From an uncultured Cellvibrio sp. (GTDB lineage Bacteria > Pseudomonadota > Gammaproteobacteria > Pseudomonadales > Cellvibrionaceae), in the NCBI GenBank assembly GCA_946481095.1, contig CAMLML010000054.1, positions 1 through 32,084 on the forward strand: DNA of 32,084 nt. Direction: 5' to 3'. The notes under the pieces are model-generated. The model saw nothing but the letters and a program-made list of their open reading frames with translations, ran no database searches and was not told where the DNA came from. Below, piece by piece: positions 25,636-32,084 of this stretch (position 1 is its first letter; each line of letters opens with the position of its first letter). A program made the position numbers and the translations under genes.

Positions 25636-26340
25636 ATGAAAAACAACCCGAATTTGCTGTTAATCGATGATGACATTGAGCTTTGTAATCTGCTTGGGGA
25701 ATACCTCGCAGCAGAAGGATTTCAATATACCCAGGTACACGATGGCCAAGCGGCATTGGACATCACCGGAAAACAACATTTCGATTTGATTATTCTGGAT
25801 GTGATGCTGCCCCAACGCAGTGGATTTGATGTACTGAAAACCCTGCGCGTCAGCGATCAAACACCGGTGATTATGTTGACCGCAAAAGGTGACACTGTTG
25901 ATCGTGTAATTGGATTGGAAATTGGGGCTGATGATTATCTGGCAAAACCCTGTGATCCGCGTGAATTGGTTGCCCGCATACGTGCATTGTTACGTCGCAC
26001 CGCACAACTGCAAAACAATAACTCACCTGAAAAACTCGCTTCTGGAAAAATCATATTGCATCTGGGGACACGCTCGGCATCATGGGATGGGCAGGATGTG
26101 AATTTAACCGGCACTGAATTCAGTGTGTTGGAAATTTTGGTCAGACGCGCAGGTCAGGTCATCAGTAAAGATGAAATGACAGAACAGGCGTTGAATCGAA
26201 AACTGACACCTTACGATAGAAGTATCGATGTGCATGTCAGCAATATTCGTAAAAAAATTTCCCAAGCGGGATGCCAACGTGAATTGATTATCAATGTACG
26301 TGGTGCAGGTTATATGCTAACGCTGGCTGACGCAGAATAA
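25636..26340 (+). CDS. cpxR: CpxR-like OmpR-family response regulator
   Basis: 234 residues. The receiver domain has LLIDDDIEL, phosphoacceptor D55 in IILDVMLPQ, MLTAKGD and DDYLAKPCDPRELVARI. The winged-helix DNA-binding domain follows (LTGTEFSVLEILVRRAGQVISKDEM, KLTPYDRSIDVHVSNIRKKI, VRGAGYML). KLTPYDRSIDVH strongly recalls CpxR. The frame is open for 14 codons upstream, but that ATG lies inside the palindrome and the ATG at 25636 has GGA seven bases upstream. It is followed after three bases by the sensor kinase gene. No cpxP is seen nearby. Confidence 0.9.
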   Translation: MKNNPNLLLIDDDIELCNLLGEYLAAEGFQYTQVHDGQAALDITGKQHFDLIILDVMLPQRSGFDVLKTLRVSDQTPVIMLTAKGDTVDRVIGLEIGADDYLAKPCDPRELVARIRALLRRTAQLQNNNSPEKLASGKIILHLGTRSASWDGQDVNLTGTEFSVLEILVRRAGQVISKDEMTEQALNRKLTPYDRSIDVHVSNIRKKISQAGCQRELIINVRGAGYMLTLADAE

Positions 26341-26343
26341 TTT

Positions 26344-27732
26344 ATGTTTTCAATGACGCGGTTATCACTCAAAATATTTTTTACATTTTGGCTGATTACT
26401 GCAGTCATTATAGTAGGTACCAACATAGTAGTTCACTGGTTTGATATCACCCCTGAAGGTAAAAATCCGCACAGTCCTAACGAAGAACCCGCCAAGCGCT
26501 TATTGTTTCAAATTGTTGGCAATGCATTAAATCGCAGCACTGTAGAGTTTACGGAAGATCTGCGTAATATGCCGCGATGGTCTACCCGTTTTATTTTTGT
26601 GATTGATAAAAATAATGAAGATCTTCTGCAGCGTCCATTACCACCCGGCGTAATGGTATTGGCTCCTGAACTGACCAGCGAACAGCCTTTTGGCAAAATT
26701 CAGGATAGAAATCGTAAAATATATGGCCGTTATATCACGTTGATTGATGGCAATTCCATTCGGGTAATTACCATTTCTTCCGGCAATGAAGACGGCCCTG
26801 ATCGCGATATTATCTGGGAATTATTTATTGATAACATATGGCCATTACTTCTGGTTTCTATTTTAGTCAGTGGCAGCGCCTGCTTTTTTCTTGCTCGTTA
26901 TTTCACTTACAGTATCAACACTCTTCAGCGGGCTACCCAACAAATTGCACAGGGAGATTTAAGTGTGCGCATCGGCGAACACTTCGCCGGGAGGAAAGAT
27001 GAAATTGCAGCACTGGGTCGTGATTTTGACCACATGACCGAGCGGCTGGATCAGGCGATGCAAGAACAAAAACGATTGATAAAAGATGTCTCTCATGAAT
27101 TACGTACACCACTTGCGCGTTTGCAATTTGCGGTCGAACTTGCACAAAAACGCAGTAATGGTTTGGTGGATACCGAGCTTGCACGCATTAAACAAAATGC
27201 TGACTATTTGAATAATATCATTACCGATATTTTAAGTTTGCCAGTACAAGGGCAAAAATTCGAACTGGATGATGTTACAGATCTGGTCAGTTTAGCTTCT
27301 ACCTTAATTGAAAACTATTCGATTGAAGCCAGTGAAAAAAATGTCAGTATCGAATTTAACTGCAATCTGGAAGAAGCATTGGTGGCCACTCACGGCAATA
27401 TGTTGCTTGGTGTTTTTGAAAACATTCTGCGCAATGCATTGGCTTACACTGGCGACAACACCAAAATTCAAATCGAATTGTTGCAAATAGATAATCAATT
27501 TTCAGTGAGCATTACAGATCAGGGGCCTGGTGTTGATATCACACACCTCGAAAATATTTTTAAACCGTTTTTCCGAACAGATGAAGCCCGTGCACGGGAA
27601 ACGGGTGGTTATGGTTTGGGCCTTGCGATTGCGCATCGCAGTGTGTTGCTCCATGGAGGCAAGATTTCCGCCGCGAATAATCCGGAAAGAGGATTAACTG
27701 TGAATGTGACCTTGCCGCAGTTGATGCTTTAG
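26344..27732 (+). CDS. cpxA: CpxA-like sensor histidine kinase
   Basis: 462 residues. Membrane spans at about 10-32 and 164-185 enclose a periplasmic sensor region of about 130 residues. A HAMP domain follows (RATQQIAQGDLSVRI). The HisKA box has H251 in KDVSHELRTPLARLQ. The ATPase domain shows the N box NILRNALAYT, DQGPGVD, FKPFFRT and GGYGLGLAIAH. All catalytic motifs are intact. It sits three bases downstream of the CpxR-like gene. The Cpx assignment rests on the N-terminal RLSLKIFFTFWL stretch, kinase resemblance and its partner; envelope stress sensing is inferred. A second ATG three codons in is an alternative start. Confidence 0.9.
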   Translation: MFSMTRLSLKIFFTFWLITAVIIVGTNIVVHWFDITPEGKNPHSPNEEPAKRLLFQIVGNALNRSTVEFTEDLRNMPRWSTRFIFVIDKNNEDLLQRPLPPGVMVLAPELTSEQPFGKIQDRNRKIYGRYITLIDGNSIRVITISSGNEDGPDRDIIWELFIDNIWPLLLVSILVSGSACFFLARYFTYSINTLQRATQQIAQGDLSVRIGEHFAGRKDEIAALGRDFDHMTERLDQAMQEQKRLIKDVSHELRTPLARLQFAVELAQKRSNGLVDTELARIKQNADYLNNIITDILSLPVQGQKFELDDVTDLVSLASTLIENYSIEASEKNVSIEFNCNLEEALVATHGNMLLGVFENILRNALAYTGDNTKIQIELLQIDNQFSVSITDQGPGVDITHLENIFKPFFRTDEARARETGGYGLGLAIAHRSVLLHGGKISAANNPERGLTVNVTLPQLML

Positions 27733-27734
27733 AT

Positions 27735-27770
27735 CAAAAAAATTAATTGCCTAAAACATTTACTCAGGCA
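27735..27770 (-). terminator. Terminator after msrB
   Basis: On the minus strand TGCCTGA and TTAGGCA form a 7-pair stem (one G-U) at 27770-27764 and 27754-27748, followed by ATTAATTTTTTT. The stem overlaps the msrB stop region. Confidence 0.55.
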
Positions 27771-28155
27771 CAAATAAAATCGAAGCTGAATTAATGCAAT
27801 AACGTAAACCTGTTGGTGCCGGACCATCAGTAAATACATGCCCCAAATGACAATCACATTTGCGGCACACTACTTCAGTTCGAATCATGCCATGTGATCT
27901 GTCCAGATTTTCTTTGATCGCTGTTTTATTAATCGGGATAAAGAAGCTCGGCCAGCCGCAACCGGCATCAAATTTTGTATCGGACAAAAACAAAGGTTCA
28001 CCGCAACATTTGCATTGATATTGACCCTGACGAAATTCCTGCCAATAAGCTCCCGTGAAAGGACGTTCAGTTCCCTTTTCACGACAGATACGGTATTCCT
28101 CCGGGCTGAGTTTTTCTTTCCAGACGCTTTCATCAATTTGCAGCTTGTCAACCAT
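27760..28155 (-). CDS. msrB: Peptide-methionine (R)-S-oxide reductase
   Basis: 131 residues. MsrB repairs the R epimer of methionine sulfoxide. The zinc site is two CxxC pairs (C48/C51 and C97/C100). The catalytic cysteine is C120 in LRYCINSAS, and C66 in DAGCGWPSF is a candidate resolving cysteine. [21 protein letters not shown] is nearly invariant in the family. No signal peptide, so cytoplasmic. It is divergent from the AlaA-like aminotransferase gene, a frequent gammaproteobacterial arrangement, and convergent with the sensor kinase gene. Confidence 0.96.
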   Translation of the reverse strand: MVDKLQIDESVWKEKLSPEEYRICREKGTERPFTGAYWQEFRQGQYQCKCCGEPLFLSDTKFDAGCGWPSFFIPINKTAIKENLDRSHGMIRTEVVCRKCDCHLGHVFTDGPAPTGLRYCINSASILFVPE

Positions 28156-28177
28156 AGCAACCTACCCTATATTTTTC

Positions 28178-28215
28178 TTGACAGATCAACCATTTAGGTT
28201 CGATTATTCGAGCCT
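28178..28215 (+). promoter_or_regulatory. Predicted alaA promoter with overlapping palindrome
   Basis: TTGACA at 28178-28183 and GATTAT at 28202-28207 are spaced by 18 bases. AGGTTCGA (28196-28203) faces TCGAGCCT (28208-28215), seven of eight positions pairing across TTAT, centred on the -10. This could be an operator for a repressor. Confidence 0.5.
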
Positions 28216-28255
28216 TTCCGATCATCGCTTTTCATAGTTAAGGCAGTTTACTGTA

Positions 28256-29470
28256 ATGAACCTGATTAAGAAATCCGACAAACTCAATGGAGTTTGTTAT
28301 GACATACGTGGCCCGGTGCTGGAACACGCTTATCGCCTTGAAGAAGAAGGCCACCGCATATTGAAATTAAATATTGGCAACCCTGCCCCTTTTGGTTTCG
28401 CCGCACCGGATGAAATTATTCAGGATGTCATACGCAACCTTCCGAATGCTGAAGGTTACACCGCATCAAAAGGCTTGTTTGCTGCGCGCAAAGCCATCAT
28501 GCATGAGTGCCAACAACTTGAGATCCCGAATGTTGAATTGGAAGATATTTTTCTGGGCAATGGTGCCAGCGAGTTAATTGTAATGGCCATGCAAGCCTTG
28601 CTAAATAATGGCGATGAAATTCTGGTACCTGCACCTGATTATCCTCTGTGGACAGCTGCAGTAAATTTGGCTGGTGGTAAAGCTCGCCATTATTTGTGCG
28701 ATGAACAATCTGACTGGTTTCCCGATCTGGCCGATATCAAAAGCAAAATCACCGACAAAACGCGCGGCATAGTGGTGATTAATCCCAATAATCCAACCGG
28801 TTCTGTTTACAGTAAAGATGTTTTGGAAGCATTGGTGCAATTGGCTCGTGATCATAATTTGATTATTTTTGCAGATGAAATTTACAGCAAAATTTTATAT
28901 GACGATGCCGAGTTTCATCCTATGGGGCGATTGGCACAGGATGTTTTATGTGTGAGTTTTAATGGTTTATCCAAAGCTTATCGTCTTGCAGGTTTCCGTT
29001 CCGGCTGGATGGTAATCAGCGGGGCAAAACATCGTGCCCGCAATTATATTGAAGGTTTGGAAATGCTCGCTTCCATGCGTTTGTGTGCCAACGTCCCGGC
29101 TATGTATGCAGTACAAACTGCGCTGGGTGGTTACCAAAGTATCAACGAATTGATTGTTCCAGGCGGGCGTTTGCGCGATCAACGCGATGCCGCTATGAAG
29201 GCACTGGAATCGATACCCGGTTTGTCTTGTGTCAAACCCAAAGGCGCTTTGTATTTGTTTCCAAAAATTGATTTGACAAAATATCCAATTAAAGACGATC
29301 AACAAATGGTGCTGGATTTTTTAATTCAGGAAAAAGTATTGATAGTTCAGGGCACTGCATTTAACTGGCCGGATCGGGATCACTTTCGTGTAGTGTTTTT
29401 ACCGCGTGAGGATGACTTGAAAAAAGCCATACATAAATTCGGTGATTTTTTATCGCGTTATTCACAATAA
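28256..29470 (+). CDS. alaA: Alanine-synthesising aminotransferase (AlaA-like)
   Basis: 404 residues, one less than E. coli AlaA. This is a PLP fold type I class I aminotransferase making alanine from pyruvate and glutamate. Visible: the N-terminal DIRGPVLEHAYRLEEEGHRI and LNIGNPAPFGF blocks, GNGASELIVMAMQALL, PAPDYPLW, INPNNPTGSVY, ADEIYSKI and the PLP lysine K240 in SFNGLSKAYRLAGFRSGW. The resemblance to AlaA is strong over the whole length. It is followed after 18 bases by an FlhB-like gene on the same strand. Confidence 0.94.
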   Translation: MNLIKKSDKLNGVCYDIRGPVLEHAYRLEEEGHRILKLNIGNPAPFGFAAPDEIIQDVIRNLPNAEGYTASKGLFAARKAIMHECQQLEIPNVELEDIFLGNGASELIVMAMQALLNNGDEILVPAPDYPLWTAAVNLAGGKARHYLCDEQSDWFPDLADIKSKITDKTRGIVVINPNNPTGSVYSKDVLEALVQLARDHNLIIFADEIYSKILYDDAEFHPMGRLAQDVLCVSFNGLSKAYRLAGFRSGWMVISGAKHRARNYIEGLEMLASMRLCANVPAMYAVQTALGGYQSINELIVPGGRLRDQRDAAMKALESIPGLSCVKPKGALYLFPKIDLTKYPIKDDQQMVLDFLIQEKVLIVQGTAFNWPDRDHFRVVFLPREDDLKKAIHKFGDFLSRYSQ

Positions 29471-29488
29471 CCACATGACTCTTGAGGC

Positions 29489-29776
29489 ATGACCGAAAAA
29501 CCTGATATCAGCAAAGCCGTCGCCCTCTTTTATGATGGCAAACAAGCGCCGCAAATCACCGCGAAAGGTAGCGGCGTGATTGCTGATGAAATTATTGCTA
29601 TTGCCCAGGCCCATCAGATTCCCTTGTGTGACAATAAAGCGCTGGTTGATTTGTTGGTAACCCTTGAACTCGATCAGGAAATCCCCGAAAACCTTTATAC
29701 CGCCGTTGCTTATATCATTGCCTTTGCTTACGCTCTTGAAGGCAAAACACCGGATGGTTTTTTTGATTCAAATTAA
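29489..29776 (+). CDS. Orphan FlhB/YscU C-terminal-domain protein
   Basis: 95 residues matching only the cytoplasmic C-terminal domain of FlhB/EscU-type export switch proteins: KAVALFYDGKQAPQITAKG, ADEIIAIAQAHQIPLCDNKA, and ELDQEIPENLYTAVAYIIAF. It has no membrane domain and lacks the NPTH autocleavage site that precedes this region in true FlhB. Such short paralogues exist in many flagellated bacteria and are often near fliK; here the neighbours are alaA and a parA-like gene. A five-codon frame (ATG 29475 to TGA 29492) overlaps its ATG as ATGA and carries GAGG, so its start may be translationally coupled. Confidence 0.87.
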   Translation: MTEKPDISKAVALFYDGKQAPQITAKGSGVIADEIIAIAQAHQIPLCDNKALVDLLVTLELDQEIPENLYTAVAYIIAFAYALEGKTPDGFFDSN

Positions 29777-29840
29777 AATAAATATTATCGAAATCGCTAT
29801 TATTGCTTTTTTCGAAGAATAAAAAAATGTCGCATTTTTA

Positions 29841-29854
29841 TCTTTTGCTATACT
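29841..29854 (+). promoter_or_regulatory. Predicted extended -10 promoter for the ParA-like gene
   Basis: TATACT at 29849-29854 is preceded by TGC, an extended -10 pattern, and lies 33 bases before the ATG at 29888. No clear -35 is seen. Confidence 0.4.
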
Positions 29855-29887
29855 CTGTGCTTTACGAGTTAACCACGATAATTCCCT

Positions 29888-30616
29888 ATGGATATTCCCA
29901 GATCCAAACGTCATAGCGAACCGCTGATTTCCGTTCAGGCGTTGAATGCTTGCCGGATATTGGTGATTAATGGAAAGGGAGGATCGGGCAAAACCACCGT
30001 CAGTACCAACCTCGCTTCATGGTTTGCTCAAAGGGGAGATACCACTGCTTTAATGGATGCTGATCCACAAGGCTCATCGGAATATTGGGTCAGGCAGCGT
30101 TCACCTGATTTACCCGAAATTTATGGATTTAAAATTGATTCAACCTTGCGTACCACTATGAGCTTCCAACTGCGTGCGCCCAAGTCCACCAAGTGGTTAA
30201 TCACTGATGCTCCACCCGGACTAACCGGATTGGCACTGGATGACATAGTCAGCAACCATGATTTGATTTTGATACCGGTAATGTCATCAGAAATGGACAT
30301 ACGTGCCAGCGCGCGATTTATCGGTGATTTGCTACTCACACAAAATATGCGTCGCAAACGTCGTCCTATAGGTGTAATTGCCAATCGTATTAAACAACAA
30401 ACCAATTCCTGGGCAAGCTTGCAACGATTTTTGGAAAGCCTGCGCATCCCCTACCCCGCCAAACTTCGCGATACACAAAATTATGTAAAAGCCTACGCAG
30501 AAGGCAAAGGCATCATCAACTACACCCAACAAACCCATACCAATGACAACGCCGATTGGAAAATTCTAATCGATTGGATTGAAGCACAAAACCGCGAAAA
30601 CAAGTGGATTAAATAA
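29888..30616 (+). CDS. Orphan ParA/MinD-type ATPase
   Basis: 242 residues. The deviant Walker A is NGKGGSGKTTVSTNLA with signature lysine K30 and P-loop K35. Then ALMDADPQGSSEYW (Walker A-prime) and WLITDAPPGLTG (Walker B region). The C-terminal half includes IGVIANRIKQQTNSW. There is no N-terminal DNA-binding domain of plasmid ParA type and no ParB gene beside it, so chromosome or plasmid partition is unlikely. Such orphans often position protein complexes. It converges on an unknown gene with a hairpin at the junction. Confidence 0.88.
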   Translation: MDIPRSKRHSEPLISVQALNACRILVINGKGGSGKTTVSTNLASWFAQRGDTTALMDADPQGSSEYWVRQRSPDLPEIYGFKIDSTLRTTMSFQLRAPKSTKWLITDAPPGLTGLALDDIVSNHDLILIPVMSSEMDIRASARFIGDLLLTQNMRRKRRPIGVIANRIKQQTNSWASLQRFLESLRIPYPAKLRDTQNYVKAYAEGKGIINYTQQTHTNDNADWKILIDWIEAQNRENKWIK

Positions 30617-30624
30617 ATCCACTT
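30602..30624. terminator. Hairpin between the ParA-like gene and the convergent unknown gene
   Basis: AAGTGGATT (30602-30610) and AATCCACTT (30616-30624) form a perfect 9-base-pair stem with a 5-base loop. It covers the ParA-like stop codon and touches the stop of the minus-strand gene; on the minus strand it is followed by GTTTTC. Confidence 0.5.
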
Positions 30625-31370
30625 CAAAAATACTCATACTCAATCCGCACATCCTGGGGAATACCGCTAGCATCATCCAGATTGGAGCGCCCGTAAAAAC
30701 GCATCAGGTATTTCCCGTTGGGGTCATAAGCAAGATGGATCGGATCAGCAAAAACAGAAATCCATTTTTTGGCGGGCTGTAACCGAAAATAAATCCAGGA
30801 ATCGCCATATTCTTTGTTATAAACAGGAGACCAGGAGGGCTCAATTTTTTCTACTTCTAACGTCAGGCTGCTTAATTTTGTGGGTAACGCAAATTCAAAT
30901 TTTAAAATTTTACCTTTTAAGAGATCGTCCCACTTCAATTGAATATATGAATCAAATCCGGCATCAATTACCATCCCGGCATGTTCAAGAATAATTTTTT
31001 GACGAGGGCCATTGTTATCTTTATGGCGCATTACCAGACGGGCTTTTTCAAATTGAACTGAAATAGTTTCATTATCACGAAAATCCTGCATTACAAAAGT
31101 GGGCTGGTAAGGCTCACCTTGAAATACCAAAGTTTTGGTTGCAAATTTTTTCCCTTGGGGATCCAGATAATCTACCTGAACTTCACCTGTGTCATTAATG
31201 GCAGTATAAGCTTCGCGATATATCACCTGATTGCTATCCAAACTGTACGCAGTACCCGTAGTGACATATTGGGTATCCTGCGCTATAAGCTGACTGCAAT
31301 TGAGTATTGACAAAAAAATCAACCAACAGAAAATTCTTAATTTGTTAAAACAAGATCCGATGTTAGACAT
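30624..31370 (-). CDS. Exported protein of unknown function, last gene of the CFA-DUF2878 operon
   Basis: 248 residues. A signal peptide of about 30 residues (IFCWLIFLSILNCSQLIAQ) precedes a beta-rich mature protein. TGTAYSLDSNQVIYREAY and VDYLDPQGKKFATKTLVF suggest repeated strands. The C-terminal region has DPNGKYLMRFYGRSNLDD. I recognise it only as a conserved-looking exported protein, not a named family. Its ATG overlaps the stop of the DUF2878 gene by 8 bases, so translation is coupled. Association with a CFA-type methyltransferase suggests a role at the envelope in modified lipid metabolism; this is inference from context. Confidence 0.8.
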   Translation of the reverse strand: MSNIGSCFNKLRIFCWLIFLSILNCSQLIAQDTQYVTTGTAYSLDSNQVIYREAYTAINDTGEVQVDYLDPQGKKFATKTLVFQGEPYQPTFVMQDFRDNETISVQFEKARLVMRHKDNNGPRQKIILEHAGMVIDAGFDSYIQLKWDDLLKGKILKFEFALPTKLSSLTLEVEKIEPSWSPVYNKEYGDSWIYFRLQPAKKWISVFADPIHLAYDPNGKYLMRFYGRSNLDDASGIPQDVRIEYEYF

Positions 31371-31875
31371 AACGCTTCAACCTCAAAAATACAAACCTGT
31401 GTAGGGGCAATAAAAAAAACCACATGGTCGCTATTATAAAAATGATCTGCGGCAATGAACCAGCCCATTCTGCATCAGAAAGCTTAACTCCAGCCAAATA
31501 ACTTAAAGGTGCCGCAATTGCACCTGAGACAGCAGAAATTAATGGGCGTTCATAAATCCAACGCAAGGAATGATTCAGGGTAATACCCAATAACGCCCAA
31601 AGCAGAATTAACCAGACAGGTGGAAATACAGAATGTTGGGGGATTACCAACAAATTAAAGTTTAATAAAATACTATCATGTCCAATTCCCAGGATTGCAC
31701 TGATCAGCATCGCAATAAGATCATCTTTTCGACAAGTGCTATAAAAAAAATGCCAGCACAAGGCTGGCAGAATAAATAAAATCGCAATAAGGTTTCCACC
31801 TGAAATGGCAGCAAACCAGCCCAGCTGAAACAGTGCGATATTAATCCAAAAAAAGTAACGGGGATTTAATGCCAT
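31363..31875 (-). CDS. DUF2878 family membrane protein
   Basis: 170 residues with about five hydrophobic segments (for example FFWINIALFQLGWFAAISG, LIAILFILPALCW, VWLILLWALLGITL and IIFIIATMWFFLLP). The GHDSILLNFNLLVIP block and the overall size fit DUF2878, a family of unknown function commonly encoded beside CFA-like methyltransferases. Its start overlaps the end of the CFA-like gene by 10 bases (ATGGCATTAA), and its end overlaps the next gene by 8 bases. This is a tightly coupled operon. Confidence 0.88.
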   Translation of the reverse strand: MALNPRYFFWINIALFQLGWFAAISGGNLIAILFILPALCWHFFYSTCRKDDLIAMLISAILGIGHDSILLNFNLLVIPQHSVFPPVWLILLWALLGITLNHSLRWIYERPLISAVSGAIAAPLSYLAGVKLSDAEWAGSLPQIIFIIATMWFFLLPLHRFVFLRLKRYV

Positions 31876-32084
31876 TTTTTATGTCGATATTCCGGTTTTG
31901 CCATCAGAATCTGTGCCGTGCCTATAACCCTTTCACGAAAGCCACCCTCACAGTAGCAAAGATAATACTCCCACATACGAATGAAACGTTGATCAAATCC
32001 TTGTTTTTTCACTTGGTCCAATATGCTTAAAAAAGATATTTTACAATGAAACAGCGTTTGCGCAAAATCTACGCCTATCTCTAC
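31866..32084 (-). CDS. Cyclopropane-fatty-acyl-phospholipid synthase-like methyltransferase (5' part beyond edge)
   Basis: Only the C-terminal 72 residues are in the window. They include LDQVKKQGFDQRFIRMWEYY and YCEGGFRERVIGTAQILM, the distinctive C-terminal block of CFA synthase-family SAM-dependent methyltransferases. True CFA synthases add a methylene bridge to unsaturated acyl chains of membrane phospholipids; paralogues in clusters with FAD oxidoreductases and DUF1365 make other modified fatty acids, including furan-type ones. Since DUF2878 follows, this is more likely the cluster paralogue than the housekeeping enzyme, but the upstream genes that would decide this are outside the window. 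Confidence 0.88.
   Translation of the reverse strand, partial: VEIGVDFAQTLFHCKISFLSILDQVKKQGFDQRFIRMWEYYLCYCEGGFRERVIGTAQILMAKPEYRHKKWH

Noticed and set aside
29888..30616. Plasmid or integrated-element partition locus
   Set aside because: There is no ParB, no centromere-like repeat and no replication or integrase gene; surrounding genes are chromosomal housekeeping genes.

Overview
The window looks like ordinary chromosome from a gammaproteobacterium, most probably a Cellvibrionaceae/Cellvibrio-like relative of Pseudomonas. I base this on gene content and order (tmk, holB, pilZ, tatD; ppiB-lpxH; an AlaA-type aminotransferase divergent from msrB; a CpxRA-like pair; FldB; RapA), on protein resemblance, and on a moderately AT-rich composition. 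No rRNA, tRNA, CRISPR array, prophage or transposase was found. Coding density is high and no gene-free stretch exceeds about 300 bases.

Layout. 1-1914 (minus): two exported proteins of the DUF1080 (3-keto-disaccharide hydrolase-like) fold, the second fused to a cytochrome c domain and cut by the window edge. 2103-5499 (plus): an MltD-like lipoprotein transglycosylase with LysM and a secreted S9 prolyl-oligopeptidase-type peptidase, separated by the remains of a small gene. 5722-7098 (plus): a response-regulator receiver domain joined through a coiled region and one membrane span to an OmpA-like extracytoplasmic domain, the most unusual protein here. 7125-10808: a MocR-type regulator divergent from a PhzF-like isomerase, a GNAT acetyltransferase and an arylamine N-acetyltransferase, with phased TACCAAA repeats in the shared control region. 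10995-13863 (minus): malate dehydrogenase, an unrecognised four-span membrane protein and a dimeric dUTPase-like protein. 14081-17861: tatD, pilZ, holB and tmk (minus), interrupted by an opposite-strand RluA-type pseudouridine synthase. 17929-19157 (plus): ppiB and lpxH. 19160-23249 (minus): rapA followed by two unrecognised genes. 23449-24849 (plus): a YeaD-like mutarotase and a DUF4870 membrane protein. 24905-25447 (minus): fldB. 25636-27732 (plus): CpxR/CpxA-like two-component system. 27760-30616: msrB (minus), then alaA, an FlhB C-terminal-domain paralogue and an orphan ParA ATPase (plus). 30624-32084 (minus): overlapping genes for a CFA-synthase-like methyltransferase (partial), a DUF2878 membrane protein and an exported protein of unknown function.

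Three palindromic repeat elements lie at gene ends: two copies of a CCCCTCC-rich element in opposite orientation (10815-10923 and 13911-14081, the second carrying an internal insertion) and one REP-like double hairpin (17131-17201). Several strong hairpin terminators sit between convergent genes.

I did not find an obvious new defence or mobile system. The best leads for new biology are the REC-TM-OmpA-like protein, the DUF1080/cytochrome pair, the MocR-PhzF-GNAT-NAT locus and the CFA-DUF2878-unknown operon. All family assignments come from reading motifs and remembered family features; no database search was run.
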